Positions 22,756 through 31,037 of a stretch of DNA of 64,000 nucleotides are shown here, piece after piece. Numbering within the stretch: position 1 is the stretch's first letter; every line of letters starts with the position of its first letter. Source of the DNA: Paraburkholderia bannensis NBRC 103871. GTDB lineage: Bacteria; Pseudomonadota; Gammaproteobacteria; Burkholderiales; Burkholderiaceae. The notes under the pieces are model-generated. The model saw only the letters and a list, made by a program, of their open reading frames with translations, was not told where the DNA came from and searched no databases. The position numbers and the translations under genes were made by a program. The DNA is taken from positions 227,106 to 291,105 of the forward strand of contig NZ_BAYA01000007.1 in the NCBI RefSeq assembly GCF_000685015.1. Direction: 5' to 3'.

Positions 22756-23348
22756 ACACGACCGTCAAGATGAAGATGGCGCGCGCCGACGCCGCCGACA
22801 TGGAAGTGACCTATGAACTCGCCGGGCTCGTAGATGCCATCAGCCGCGGCGACCACCCGGCCACCGACGACGATGCGGAAGTGCCCGACTGGTTCGACGA
22901 AGACGACATCGACCACCTGAAAGCGCTGCACAAGCGCCTCAAGAAGATCGCCGAGAACTCTGGCGCGATCTGGCGCGTGATCGGCGGCTACTCGACGCTG
23001 AGCAACCCTTCGAACCAGCTGATCGATCTGACGAAGGACGTGATCGAACTGCACCCGCGCATCGCCGCCGCTCTTGCTGCGCAAGAGGCAATGACCGGTG
23101 TCGCAGTTGCCAGCTATGCGATCGAGATTGGCGCGCCCTACTGCCAGATCACGATTGAGCGCACGTCGCAGATGGACGGCAGCTATCTGTGGAAGGCGAA
23201 GCGCGGCAGCGACGTCCTGAACAAGGACGGCGACTGGGAATACGAGCCGTTGCCCAGCTCGCGTGACGACGCTTTCCTGGCCCGCTGTCGCTTCGCTAAC
23301 GCTGCAGAAGCGATTGCAGCCGCACAAACAGCGTCCGCAGCCGCCTGA
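22752..23348 (+). CDS. Phage early protein of unknown function
   Basis: 198 residues (MNTTVKMKMARADAADMEVT), coupled to the preceding gene by ATGA. An acidic segment DDDAEVPDWFDEDDIDHLKA is followed by KRLKKIAENSGAIWRVIGGY. No family is recognised. The C-terminus is Ala-rich. Confidence 0.6.
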   Translation: MNTTVKMKMARADAADMEVTYELAGLVDAISRGDHPATDDDAEVPDWFDEDDIDHLKALHKRLKKIAENSGAIWRVIGGYSTLSNPSNQLIDLTKDVIELHPRIAAALAAQEAMTGVAVASYAIEIGAPYCQITIERTSQMDGSYLWKAKRGSDVLNKDGDWEYEPLPSSRDDAFLARCRFANAAEAIAAAQTASAAA

Positions 23349-23378
23349 CGGCACCAGCCATCCAATCACGAGAAGAGC

Positions 23379-24401
23379 ATGAGCGAGAACAGCAAAATCG
23401 AGTGGACTGACCACACGTTCAATCCGTGGGAAGGCTGCCAGAAGGTCGGCCCGGGTTGCGATAACTGCTATGCCGAGACGCGCAATGCGCGCTATGCCGG
23501 CGGCACCGCTATCAACTGGGGGCCGGGCGCACCGCGCCGTCGCACGTCGGAAGCCAACTGGCGCAAGCCGCGCGCGTGGAACGCGGCGCATGCCGAGTTC
23601 TTCGCTGCGCATGGTCGTCGTCAACGCGTGTTTTGCGCATCACTCGCGGATGTCTTCGATAACGCCATCGATCCAGCGTGGCGCGAGGAGCTTTTCAAGC
23701 TGATCAACGAAACGCCGAATCTGGACTGGCTTCTGCTGACGAAGCGCATTGGCAACGTGCCCATGATGGTCTCGGTGATTCCTGGTCATCTGCCCGACAA
23801 CGTCTGGCTCGGCGCGACGATCGTCAATCAGGAAGAGGCCGATCGCGACATCGAAAAGCTGCTGATGACCCCGGCGCGCCGCCGGTTCCTTTCCATTGAG
23901 CCGCTGCTTGGCCCAGTCGATCTCCTGGCGTGGTTCGATCCCACTGGCAATTGCTGCATGCAGGAAATGCAGTCGTGCGAGAACTGCCCCGCCGACGCGC
24001 CTTGGATTCACGGCCCAACCACGGAATACGCCGAGGACGGATCCGGCTACAGCTCGCCCGAGATCGATTGGGTGATCGTCGGCGGTGAAAGCGGCCCCGG
24101 TGCGCGTCCGATGCATCCAGATTGGGCCCGCGATATTCGTGACCAGTGCGAGGCAGTCGGCGTGCCGTTCCTTTTCAAGCAGTGGGGCGAGTGGGCGCCC
24201 GGTGAAAGCTGCGGTGGCCCGTTGACGCGCACAGAGCGCACTGCGGACTGGTGGGACGGCAAATGGATGTTCGGCGAACTCACGCCAAAAGGCTCGGAGA
24301 GCATTCATTACGACGATGAGCCCGTTCTGTATCGGTGTGGCAAGAAAAAGGCTGGCCGCCATCTCGACGGCCGCACGCATGACGACTTTCCTAAGGCATG
24401 A
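23379..24401 (+). CDS. DUF5131 (phage Gp37/Gp68) family protein
   Basis: 340 residues. The family signature IEWTDHTFNPWEGCQKVGPG with Cys20, Cys27 and Cys30 (C-x6-C-x2-CY) is at the N-terminus; SLADVFDN, LDWLLLTKRIGN and DWVIVGGESGPGARPMHPDW follow, all conserved in DUF5131. The cysteine cluster suggests a metal or Fe-S site, and the fold has been linked to radical-SAM-like proteins, but the activity is unknown. AGAAGAG precedes the ATG. Confidence 0.85.
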   Translation: MSENSKIEWTDHTFNPWEGCQKVGPGCDNCYAETRNARYAGGTAINWGPGAPRRRTSEANWRKPRAWNAAHAEFFAAHGRRQRVFCASLADVFDNAIDPAWREELFKLINETPNLDWLLLTKRIGNVPMMVSVIPGHLPDNVWLGATIVNQEEADRDIEKLLMTPARRRFLSIEPLLGPVDLLAWFDPTGNCCMQEMQSCENCPADAPWIHGPTTEYAEDGSGYSSPEIDWVIVGGESGPGARPMHPDWARDIRDQCEAVGVPFLFKQWGEWAPGESCGGPLTRTERTADWWDGKWMFGELTPKGSESIHYDDEPVLYRCGKKKAGRHLDGRTHDDFPKA

Positions 24402-25414
24402 CCATGCCGATGCGCACTCTCCCGGCATTACTCGCAGTCGCGGCGACCGCGACTGCAGCTTGCCTCTCGATCATGGCTGGCTGGCAGCGTGGCGGGCTCC
24501 TCGCCGAGCGCGTGCTGTGGATCGCCGTCGGCGTCGTGCTCGTCGTGGCCGCCCACCTGCTGCCCGCGCTGGTGCGCGCCCACGGTCGCGGCGTGCGCGC
24601 CGTCGGCGCACTGCTCTGGATTGGCTGCATCGCCGCAACGTGTTACGGCCATGCCGTCTTCTTTCTGATGGCGCAGAAGCATGCGGGTGAACTGCGCGCC
24701 GCCGCGGTGCCGGCAGTCACGGCAAAGGGACGCGGACTGGCCGAGATCGCACGTGACCGTGCAGACGCAGTAACGCGACTGGCCCGCACCAATGCGCGTC
24801 GCTGCGTCGCCACGTGCCCGAACCTGATTGCAGAGCGCGCCGCCGCCGCGGCCCGCGTCGATGCCCTCGACGTCGAGCGCGACGAAGCGCGCCGCGCCGA
24901 GGCCGCGCAAGACCGAGCCACCGCTGCCCGCGCCGCCGCCCTCGCTGACCCGGTAACGGGCGCCATGACCGCGTTCGGCCTGCCCGCCGCGCGCGCCGAC
25001 CTGATCGCCGGGCTGGCGTTCGCGGGCGTGCTTGAGGCTGTCGCGTGCTTCGCCTGGCTGCTCGCGCTGCGCCCCGCGACCGTGACTAGCGTCGTGACTG
25101 AATCGCCGGTAACGCCCGCCCAGCAAGGGAGTAACGCAGTAACGGTAACGCCAGTCACGCCCGAGAGTATCGACGTGCCGGTAGTCGTGACTGCCGCACC
25201 GGCCGCCGCCGCGCCGGTCGCGCAGCCTGTAGTGCCCGCGCCCGCCGAACTGCTGAGCCTGCCCGTCATGGAGCAGCGTGACGACGTTACCCGAGTCAAG
25301 GACGCGATCAAGGCCGGGCAGGTGCGCGCGACCGTGAACGAGATCCGCAAGTTTCTTGGCTGCTCGCAGTCACGCGCCGCAGCAGTCCGCAAGCAGCTTG
25401 AACCGCAAACCTGA
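24398..25414 (+). CDS. Membrane protein with coiled coil and C-terminal HTH-like segment
   Basis: 338 residues. Hydrophobic segments at about 5-28, 36-60 and 68-92; an Ala/Arg-rich helix (about 100-190); another hydrophobic segment near 205-225; a Thr/Val/Pro linker encoded by GTAACG-rich DNA; and a C-terminal helix pair ATVNEIRKFLGCSQSRAAAV resembling a helix-turn-helix. A membrane-anchored DNA-binding protein is one reading. Coupled to DUF5131 by ATGA. Confidence 0.6.
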   Translation: MTMPMRTLPALLAVAATATAACLSIMAGWQRGGLLAERVLWIAVGVVLVVAAHLLPALVRAHGRGVRAVGALLWIGCIAATCYGHAVFFLMAQKHAGELRAAAVPAVTAKGRGLAEIARDRADAVTRLARTNARRCVATCPNLIAERAAAAARVDALDVERDEARRAEAAQDRATAARAAALADPVTGAMTAFGLPAARADLIAGLAFAGVLEAVACFAWLLALRPATVTSVVTESPVTPAQQGSNAVTVTPVTPESIDVPVVVTAAPAAAAPVAQPVVPAPAELLSLPVMEQRDDVTRVKDAIKAGQVRATVNEIRKFLGCSQSRAAAVRKQLEPQT

Positions 25415-25421
25415 GACGAAC

Positions 25422-25862
25422 ATGAAAGCACTGTCGATCCGCCAACCATGGGCGTGGCTCGTCGCCAACGGCCACAAGGACATCGAGAACCGCACTTGGG
25501 CGACGAAGTTTCGCGGCCCGGTGCTCATCCATGCCGGCAAGGGCATGACGCGCGACGAGTACGACTTCGCCAAGGATTTCGTATTCGGCGGTGAAGGAAT
25601 CCCGCCCGAGCTCTTCTTTGAGATGCCCGACCGCAACGAGCTTCAGCGCGGCGGGATCGTCGGCATCGCCACGATCACCGACTGCGTGCCGCCGGCGAGC
25701 GCTAGGTCGCCGTGGCACATCGAGGGCTCGTTCGGCTTCCAGATCGCCGACGCCAAGCCGACGCAGTTCGTCCCGTGCAAGGGCGCACTCGGCTTCTTCG
25801 ATGTCGCGCCCGAACTCCTTGCACTGGTGCGCGGCACGCGTGAACCCCAACCGATTGAGTGA
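25422..25862 (+). CDS. ASCH-domain protein
   Basis: 146 residues from ATG 25422. MKALSIRQPWAWLVANGHKD and IENRTWATKFRGPVLIHAGK are the ASCH signature (RNA/nucleotide-binding PUA-like fold; some members are nucleases or amidohydrolases). GFFDVAPELLAL closes the domain. The gene is bracketed by a repeated junction TGAGACGARCATG (25412 and 25860). Confidence 0.88.
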   Translation: MKALSIRQPWAWLVANGHKDIENRTWATKFRGPVLIHAGKGMTRDEYDFAKDFVFGGEGIPPELFFEMPDRNELQRGGIVGIATITDCVPPASARSPWHIEGSFGFQIADAKPTQFVPCKGALGFFDVAPELLALVRGTREPQPIE

Positions 25863-25869
25863 GACGAGC

Positions 25870-26082
25870 ATGCAACGATCGAAGTGGTGCTCCGCTTTCA
25901 GGCGTGGGCAGATTTGCACGAACGGCTTTCCGCAAAGCGCGGCTTGCACTGGCGCAACCTGCTTTACATGCGGGCAGCCATCCAAAGACGTTCCGATGTG
26001 CATGCGCGATGAGGTGCCAGAGCACCTGGTCGACGACGCTGGGCGCCCGCGTCTCGCCGCGTACCGCCTGACCCACCACTAA
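25870..26082 (+). CDS. Small Cys-rich phage protein
   Basis: 70 residues (MQRSKWCSAFRRGQICTNGF), with cysteines CSA...C...ACTGATCFTCGQ...C suggesting a zinc knuckle, and ending RLTHH. Its last codons and the following intergene belong to a 23-bp repeat that recurs after the methyltransferase. Confidence 0.5.
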   Translation: MQRSKWCSAFRRGQICTNGFPQSAACTGATCFTCGQPSKDVPMCMRDEVPEHLVDDAGRPRLAAYRLTHH

Positions 26083-26093
26083 AGCAGAGACGC
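26071..26093 (+). repeat. Direct repeat, left copy, bracketing the methyltransferase cassette
   Basis: ACCCACCACTAAAGCAGAGA CGC covers the last codons (THH), the stop and the intergene of the preceding gene. The right copy at 26848..26870 differs at one base. The unit between them is exactly the methyltransferase gene. Confidence 0.85.
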
Positions 26094-26094
26094 C

Positions 26095-26859
26095 GTGGCC
26101 GCGTACTACAACGAGATCGACCCATACGCCGCGCAGTGGCTGCGCAACCTGATTTCCGCCGGGCACATCGCCGCCGGCGACGTTGACGAAAGGAGCATTG
26201 AAGATGTCCGACCTGATGATCTGCGAGGCTACACGCAGTGCCATTTCTTCGCCGGAATCGGCGTCTGGTCATTCGCCCTACGCATGGCCGGTTGGGACGA
26301 CTCTCGACCTGTTTGGACGGGATCTTGCCCCTGCCAGCCGTTCAGCATTGCAGCCGTCGCGCACGAGCGAGCTGGCTTCGACGACTCCCGCCATCTCTTC
26401 CCGACCTGGTTCGATCTCATCCGCGAGTGCCGACCTGTCGTTTGCTTTGGTGAGCAGGTTGGAAGCCGCGATGGCCTCACATGGCTCGACAGCGTTTTCG
26501 ATCACCTGGAATCGGAGAGCTACGCCTGCGCAGCGGCAATTACCAGTGCAGCTGGCGCGGGCGCGGATCACATCCGAAACCGACTTTACTTCGTTGCCAA
26601 CTCCATGCGCACGGGACGGCAAAGACATCAGCCGATCGAACGCGTTTCTCTCGCAGCGCAAGCGCCATTCGCCGAGTCTCGCAACGCGGCTGCTCGACTC
26701 CGGGCACTCATGGCAGGTGATTACAGCGGCCTACTGTCTGGCGATGAGCCTTCCATTGCAGTGGAACGATGCCGCGCCCGCGGCTACGGCAACGCGATCA
26801 ACGCGCGCCAAGCCGCAATCTTCATCGAATGCGCCGACGAAGCGATGACTCACCACTAA
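26095..26859 (+). CDS. Phage C5-cytosine DNA methyltransferase
   Basis: 254 residues from GTG 26095. Motif I CHFFAGIGVWS (FAGIG 52-56), motif IV GSCPCQPFS with catalytic Cys80, motif VI-like FGEQV (ENV replaced by EQV, Glu120), HIRNRLYFVA, and a C-terminal RGYGNAINARQAAIF (motif IX/X) show a complete short enzyme with a reduced target-recognition region. It probably protects phage DNA from host restriction. It has only a weak ribosome site. Most of its length is overprinted by a second gene in the +1 frame. Confidence 0.88.
   Translation: MAAYYNEIDPYAAQWLRNLISAGHIAAGDVDERSIEDVRPDDLRGYTQCHFFAGIGVWSFALRMAGWDDSRPVWTGSCPCQPFSIAAVAHERAGFDDSRHLFPTWFDLIRECRPVVCFGEQVGSRDGLTWLDSVFDHLESESYACAAAITSAAGAGADHIRNRLYFVANSMRTGRQRHQPIERVSLAAQAPFAESRNAAARLRALMAGDYSGLLSGDEPSIAVERCRARGYGNAINARQAAIFIECADEAMTHH
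26204..26848 (+). CDS. Overprinted phage gene in the +1 frame of the methyltransferase
   Basis: 214 residues from ATG 26204, with AAAGGAG 8 nt upstream, a better site than the methyltransferase has. The protein is Ser/Thr/Pro-rich. MSDLMICEATRSAISSPESA, the block GSTAFSITWNRRATP, TSLPTPCARDGKD and the C-terminal SLPLQWNDAAPAATATRS match a phage protein type I recall as separately annotated beside cytosine methyltransferases (GST..TLTW..R.TPSG ... W.TP ... P..W..CAPTAT). Conservation of both frames needs a test; the function is unknown. Confidence 0.55.
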   Translation: MSDLMICEATRSAISSPESASGHSPYAWPVGTTLDLFGRDLAPASRSALQPSRTSELASTTPAISSRPGSISSASADLSFALVSRLEAAMASHGSTAFSITWNRRATPAQRQLPVQLARARITSETDFTSLPTPCARDGKDISRSNAFLSQRKRHSPSLATRLLDSGHSWQVITAAYCLAMSLPLQWNDAAPAATATRSTRAKPQSSSNAPTKR

Positions 26860-26870
26860 AGCAGAGACGC
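26848..26870 (+). repeat. Direct repeat, right copy, bracketing the methyltransferase cassette
   Basis: ACTCACCACTAAAGCAGAGA CGC, one mismatch from 26071..26093. It again encodes a THH C-terminus, the stop, and the spacer before the next ATG. Confidence 0.85.
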
Positions 26871-26872
26871 AT

Positions 26873-27343
26873 ATGAGCTTGGTGATTGTTCCGATCGAAC
26901 TGGCAGAGGCGAATGCCTTCGTGGCTGTGCATCACCGGCACCACAAGCCAGTCGTCGGCCACAAATTCAGCATCGCGGTTGCCGACAACATGCTGATGGG
27001 CTCCTACGAGACAACCGGCGTCTGCGGCGTCGCGATCATCGGGCGACCGGTCGCGCGCGGCAACGACGACGGCTGGACGCTTGAAGTCAACCGCTGCTGC
27101 ACCGACGGCACGAAAAACGCCTGCTCGATGCTCTACGGCGCGGCGTGGCGCGCTGCGAAAGCGATGGGCTACGCACGCCTCATCACCTACACGCTGCCGT
27201 CTGAAGGTGGCGCAAGCCTGCACGCAGCTGGCTGGAAGCTCATCGGTCAGCGCGGCGGCGGCAACTGGAACACACCGGCGCGCCCGCGCGTCGACACCGA
27301 CGAACTGCTACGCGGCCAGAAATCGCTCTGGACTGCCGCCTGA
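26873..27343 (+). CDS. XF1762-type phage protein (GNAT-like)
   Basis: 156 residues. VPIELAEANAFVAVHHRHHK, PVVGHKFSIAVAD, DDGWTLEVNRCCTDGTKNAC and ARLITYTLPSEGGASLHAAG are typical of the XF1762 family of phage proteins, whose layout (RY....TY....E.G.SL..AGW) resembles an N-acetyltransferase fold. Substrate unknown. It starts just after the second cassette repeat. Confidence 0.75.
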   Translation: MSLVIVPIELAEANAFVAVHHRHHKPVVGHKFSIAVADNMLMGSYETTGVCGVAIIGRPVARGNDDGWTLEVNRCCTDGTKNACSMLYGAAWRAAKAMGYARLITYTLPSEGGASLHAAGWKLIGQRGGGNWNTPARPRVDTDELLRGQKSLWTAA

Positions 27344-27364
27344 CACACTCACGAGGATTGAACC

Positions 27365-28633
27365 ATGGATGCAAAAGCACTGACCGCCGCCCTCGATGCG
27401 GCAGACAACGTGGTATCCGCCGATCGCGCGGCCGCGCTCGATGACTCGCTCATCGACACGCTGGACAGCGCAGTAAAGACGGCGCGCGCCGCTCTCCTTT
27501 CCGATGCAGCGGAAGCGCCTAAGAAGCCGTATGGCTATGTGCTTGGCGGCAATTACTGGACGGACGACGAACTCACTGCCAAGCAGGTATCAGTGCGCAC
27601 TGGGAGCAACTACCTTCCGATCTACGCCGCTCCCGTCGCGCCTGCTTCGGCAGCCGATGATGAGATTCCGGGTGCCGAGACGGATCTCGTGCTCGAACTC
27701 GCGTGGCTGATTGACGAAGGCAATTGCGGCCCGCGCTCGCGCGCTGCACTGCGGCGTGCGCACGCCGCGCTCAAGACGGTGAAGGCTGCCTCAGCCGATG
27801 TGGGCGCGCCTTCCCTCAGCCGCGATGCAGCGCAACTTACCGATTGGCTTCTGACAGATCCGCAATCTGGCTCCAAGCTCCGCTTCGCTGGCCCGCTGGA
27901 GCGCGATCTGTTGGGCCTGTCGCGCGTCCGCATGGAGAACGAGCGCGGCGAAGCATGGACGCTCACCGCAGGGCTGCACGAAGGCTATCTCACGGCAGCT
28001 GAGCGCATGGCGAACATCCGCGCCGCCGCGAAGGAAGAATGCGTCGACGCGTCGCCGTCGCCGATCGGCTACGTCGAGCAAACTGCGCTGGAGAAGCTGA
28101 GCGATCCCCAATTCGCAAACGAGGCTGAATCGAATGTCTCGCTCTGGCACGCGGCAAACCCGCCATCGCGCGCGGTCGTGCCGATTTACGCTGCTTGCGT
28201 TGCCCCTGCTACGGCAGCACCGATCAACCTCGAAGGCCTGCGCAAAAAATTGCTGACTCCGCGCAAGATTTTGCGCGACGAGAACGGCTGGCTCTCGCAC
28301 CCGGACTATCCGATTTGCGACGAAGGCACGAACGCCGATGCGTTTCTCAGTGCGTTCGGAATCGAGACGTGGTTCCGTTCGATGGAGAGCGATCTGCCCG
28401 ATTTTTCGGAGCGCTATCACGAGGAAGGGCTCTCGAATTGCTCCGAATGGACGCCTACGGCGCCCGCCGGAGAAGGCTGGCTTCTGCTGGGAATCTACGA
28501 CACCGAAGACGGCCCTTGCGCGATGTTCGGTCGTGACCAGTACGAAGCTGAGAACGCTTTGAAGCGCCAGCGCATGCGTGAACTCAGCGCGCGCATCCAG
28601 CAACGCCAGGCAGATAAGGGAGCCGCACAATGA
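27365..28633 (+). CDS. Long phage early protein with internal repeat, unknown function
   Basis: 422 residues; GAGGA lies upstream of ATG 27365. The segment YLPIYAAPVAPAS (about 78-92) recurs as VPIYAACVAPATA near residue 272, each after a W/Y-containing stretch, suggesting a duplicated short domain. The rest is helical and acidic. Similar mosaic proteins with YxPIYAAP motifs occur in phage early regions (recollection). Coupled to the next gene by ATGA. Confidence 0.6.
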   Translation: MDAKALTAALDAADNVVSADRAAALDDSLIDTLDSAVKTARAALLSDAAEAPKKPYGYVLGGNYWTDDELTAKQVSVRTGSNYLPIYAAPVAPASAADDEIPGAETDLVLELAWLIDEGNCGPRSRAALRRAHAALKTVKAASADVGAPSLSRDAAQLTDWLLTDPQSGSKLRFAGPLERDLLGLSRVRMENERGEAWTLTAGLHEGYLTAAERMANIRAAAKEECVDASPSPIGYVEQTALEKLSDPQFANEAESNVSLWHAANPPSRAVVPIYAACVAPATAAPINLEGLRKKLLTPRKILRDENGWLSHPDYPICDEGTNADAFLSAFGIETWFRSMESDLPDFSERYHEEGLSNCSEWTPTAPAGEGWLLLGIYDTEDGPCAMFGRDQYEAENALKRQRMRELSARIQQRQADKGAAQ

Positions 28634-29823
28634 GCAACGAAAACACGCAGCTCGACGATCGTGCGGTGTGCGAAGAAATTTTTGAAATCGCCGACCGCAT
28701 CTTTACCACCCGCGTGGACGATGCCGAAATTCTCGAATTTGTCGCTGCGATACGCACCACCCCGCAATCCGTCGCTGGAAGCGCAGGGCAAGCGAATATC
28801 GGCGGCTCTGCCTCGTCTCAGGGAATTGATCTAGCCAAGAAAAACGGCCTCCCAGGAATTGCAGAGTTCATTGAAAACCAGAAGAGCATCGACGCGGACG
28901 TTTCGCAGATGGTGGACGAGCAATTCTTCGATCTCATCGCCGCGCGACCCGCGCCCAGCTTGACGACTGATGCAGGTGCGCCGTTTCAGGCCCGCGTGCA
29001 GCCGTGGATGATGGAATGCTTCGGCGCCGAGATCTCGGCGGATCGCGCCGAGCGCAATCATCGCTTCTTCGAAGAGGCGACCGAGCTGGTGCAGGCATGC
29101 GGCATGACCGCGAGCGAAGCGCACCAGCTGGTCGACTACGCGTTCGGCCGCCCGGTCGGCGAGCCGCATCAGGAAGTCGGCGGCGTCATGGTCACGCTTG
29201 CCGCGCTGTGCCTCGCGAACAGCCTGGACATGCACGCCGACGGCGAGACGGAACTCGCGCGCATCAGCGTGCCGGAAACGGTCGCGAAGATCAGCGCCAA
29301 GCAGGCGGCCAAGCCGAAGCATTCGCCGCTGCCTGAAGCAGCGCGCGTTGTCAGCGAAGATCGTTCGGACGCACTCTGCGATATGCACTATAGCCGCGGT
29401 CTGCAGGCTGGCTTCTCGCTCGGCCAGATGGACGACAACGAAGGGCTGCGCGAGGGCGTCGAATCGCGCGAAGGCTACCTGAAGGTGTTGCGCGAAACGC
29501 CGCGCGCGATGCAACTCGGCGCGCCGATGAGCGCCGCCGCGCGCGACGTGCTCGCCGAGCGTGTTCGGCAAGCCATCGAAGAAGGCCGAACGGCCACGCA
29601 CGACGATCGAAACGACCTCGGGCAATTGGCATCCGCCGCAGCCTGCTACGCAATTACGCATCGCTGGACGCGGATCGATGTACCGCCGCCCCATTGGCCG
29701 TGCGACTGGGCCCGCGCATGGTGGAAGCCGACCACGCCGCGCCGCGATCTGGTGAAGGCAGGCGCGCTGATCCTCGCAGAGATCGAGCGTATCGACCGTT
29801 CGGGAGGTGAGGTGTGCCGCTAG
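28630..29823 (+). CDS. Fusion protein with MazG-like and second conserved phage domain
   Basis: 397 residues. Residues ~125-232 (HRFFEEATELVQACGMTASE, FGRPVGEPHQEVGGVMVTLA, DGETELARI) match all-alpha MazG-like NTP pyrophosphohydrolases with the expected EE..E and E residues. Residues ~310-397 (LAERVRQAIEEGRTATHDDR ... PHWPCDWARAWWKPTTPRRD) match a second conserved phage domain of unknown role. It may sanitise or deplete nucleotides during infection. Confidence 0.75.
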   Translation: MSNENTQLDDRAVCEEIFEIADRIFTTRVDDAEILEFVAAIRTTPQSVAGSAGQANIGGSASSQGIDLAKKNGLPGIAEFIENQKSIDADVSQMVDEQFFDLIAARPAPSLTTDAGAPFQARVQPWMMECFGAEISADRAERNHRFFEEATELVQACGMTASEAHQLVDYAFGRPVGEPHQEVGGVMVTLAALCLANSLDMHADGETELARISVPETVAKISAKQAAKPKHSPLPEAARVVSEDRSDALCDMHYSRGLQAGFSLGQMDDNEGLREGVESREGYLKVLRETPRAMQLGAPMSAAARDVLAERVRQAIEEGRTATHDDRNDLGQLASAAACYAITHRWTRIDVPPPHWPCDWARAWWKPTTPRRDLVKAGALILAEIERIDRSGGEVCR

Positions 29824-30038
29824 TCGTAAAGCCCGCGTGCACCGAGCAGGGTAAGGATGTCCTTCACGGTGGCCGTCGGCGCAGCATCACCGAGCGCGCC
29901 GTGAACGATCCTCGTGTAGATCTCCTGAGCCTCCGGAGACCCCTCAGCGATCTGCCTGGCTTCCACGACGAGGTCAAAAAGCTTCGTCGCAGTGTCGAGG
30001 ATGGCTTCGGCTTGAGCCTTTGTCAGTGTCGTAGTCAT
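29820..30038 (-). CDS. Small antisense-oriented phage protein
   Basis: 72 residues from ATG 30038 (MTTTLTKAQAEAILDTATKL), helical and acidic with an amphipathic C-terminus (TVKDILTLLGARGLYD). It lies against the surrounding plus-strand operon, its stop overlapping the preceding gene end. No family is known; the composition is protein-like. Possibly expressed separately or a spurious frame. Confidence 0.5.
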   Translation of the reverse strand: MTTTLTKAQAEAILDTATKLFDLVVEARQIAEGSPEAQEIYTRIVHGALGDAAPTATVKDILTLLGARGLYD

Positions 30039-30100
30039 GTCCGCACCTATCGGCATCAGATTCAAAAACTTGAGCACACAACAATATACGGAGTTGGGCA

Positions 30101-30634
30101 ATGACCGATCTGGACAAGCTTGAAGCGCTCGCCAAAGCCGCGCCGCAAGGCGAATGGAAGATCCACACCAGCAATAGCTGGCGTCGGGTGATGGCGCGCG
30201 ACAAGGGCAACACGGTGCGCGTGATCGAGCCGACCAATCACCCGAAGGATAAGTGGCCGGATCTGATCTTTGGAAACGGCGTCGAGGCATATCTCGAAGC
30301 CATGCAGCCCGCCACCGTGCTCGCGCTGATCGCTGAATTGCGTGCGGCGCGCGACCGCGCATCCGATGCGCCGCAGCGCGCCATCGTGTTCCACCTTGAT
30401 GTTCAGGCCGACAGCATGCGCGAGCTGTCGGACGTGCTGTTCAACCTGTCGAACCGGGTTGCTGCAGACGATCTGTCGACACACTCGGTATCAGGCGGCT
30501 ATGGCTCTGGATTCGAGCACTGGCTCACCGTGGCCGACGGCCCGACGCACGACGAGTATCTCGCCCAGCTCGACGACTACCTCAAGCGCAAAGAAGCGGC
30601 TCGCGCCGAAGCGAACGCTGGAGGTGAATCGTGA
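30101..30634 (+). CDS. Ead/Ea22-like phage protein
   Basis: 177 residues (MTDLDKLEALAKAAPQGEWK). The DKLEALAKAAPQGEW opening and AEYLEAMQPATVLALIAELR-type segment (here VEAYLEAMQPATVLALIAEL) are the hallmark of Ea22-like proteins found between exo/xis regions in lambdoid phages; the function is unknown. GGAG lies 8 nt upstream. Confidence 0.8.
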   Translation: MTDLDKLEALAKAAPQGEWKIHTSNSWRRVMARDKGNTVRVIEPTNHPKDKWPDLIFGNGVEAYLEAMQPATVLALIAELRAARDRASDAPQRAIVFHLDVQADSMRELSDVLFNLSNRVAADDLSTHSVSGGYGSGFEHWLTVADGPTHDEYLAQLDDYLKRKEAARAEANAGGES

Positions 30635-30648
30635 TCCGCACAGCGCGT

Positions 30649-30873
30649 TCAGTGAAGTTGGAAGCGCGTTGCGATGTCAGTGCAAACGCGCGCGCCAGCG
30701 TCCAGTGTTTCCGCGACCGTCCCGAATTCCGATTGGATCTCTCCAATGTGGACGGCTGCATTTCCAACAGAGTGGTCGAAGTGCTCAATTTGAGCGATCC
30801 AGCGACCGAGGCCGCTCGAAACCGCAGTGATCTTAAATTCTTGCTTGCCAAAGTGAAGTGTTCGGTTAGCCAT
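30649..30873 (-). CDS. Small antisense-oriented protein before xis
   Basis: 74 residues from ATG 30873 (MANRTLHFGKQEFKITAVSS), ending ARVCTDIATRFQLH. Beta-rich, protein-like sequence; the opposite-strand frame (30631..31041) looks like its shadow. The function is unknown. Second minus-strand gene inside the rightward operon. Confidence 0.5.
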   Translation of the reverse strand: MANRTLHFGKQEFKITAVSSGLGRWIAQIEHFDHSVGNAAVHIGEIQSEFGTVAETLDAGARVCTDIATRFQLH

Positions 30874-31037
30874 GGTTCGAAACCTGCCCCACAAAACGCT
30901 GGGTGTGAATTTAGACACCCAATAGCACGCAAGATTCGAGCCTTGGCGGCCCGCAAGGATTGGGCCCGGATTGGTAACCGCGCCCCCATAGATGTGCACC
31001 AACAAGGCAACACGCAACAAGGAAGGGGTATCGAGCA

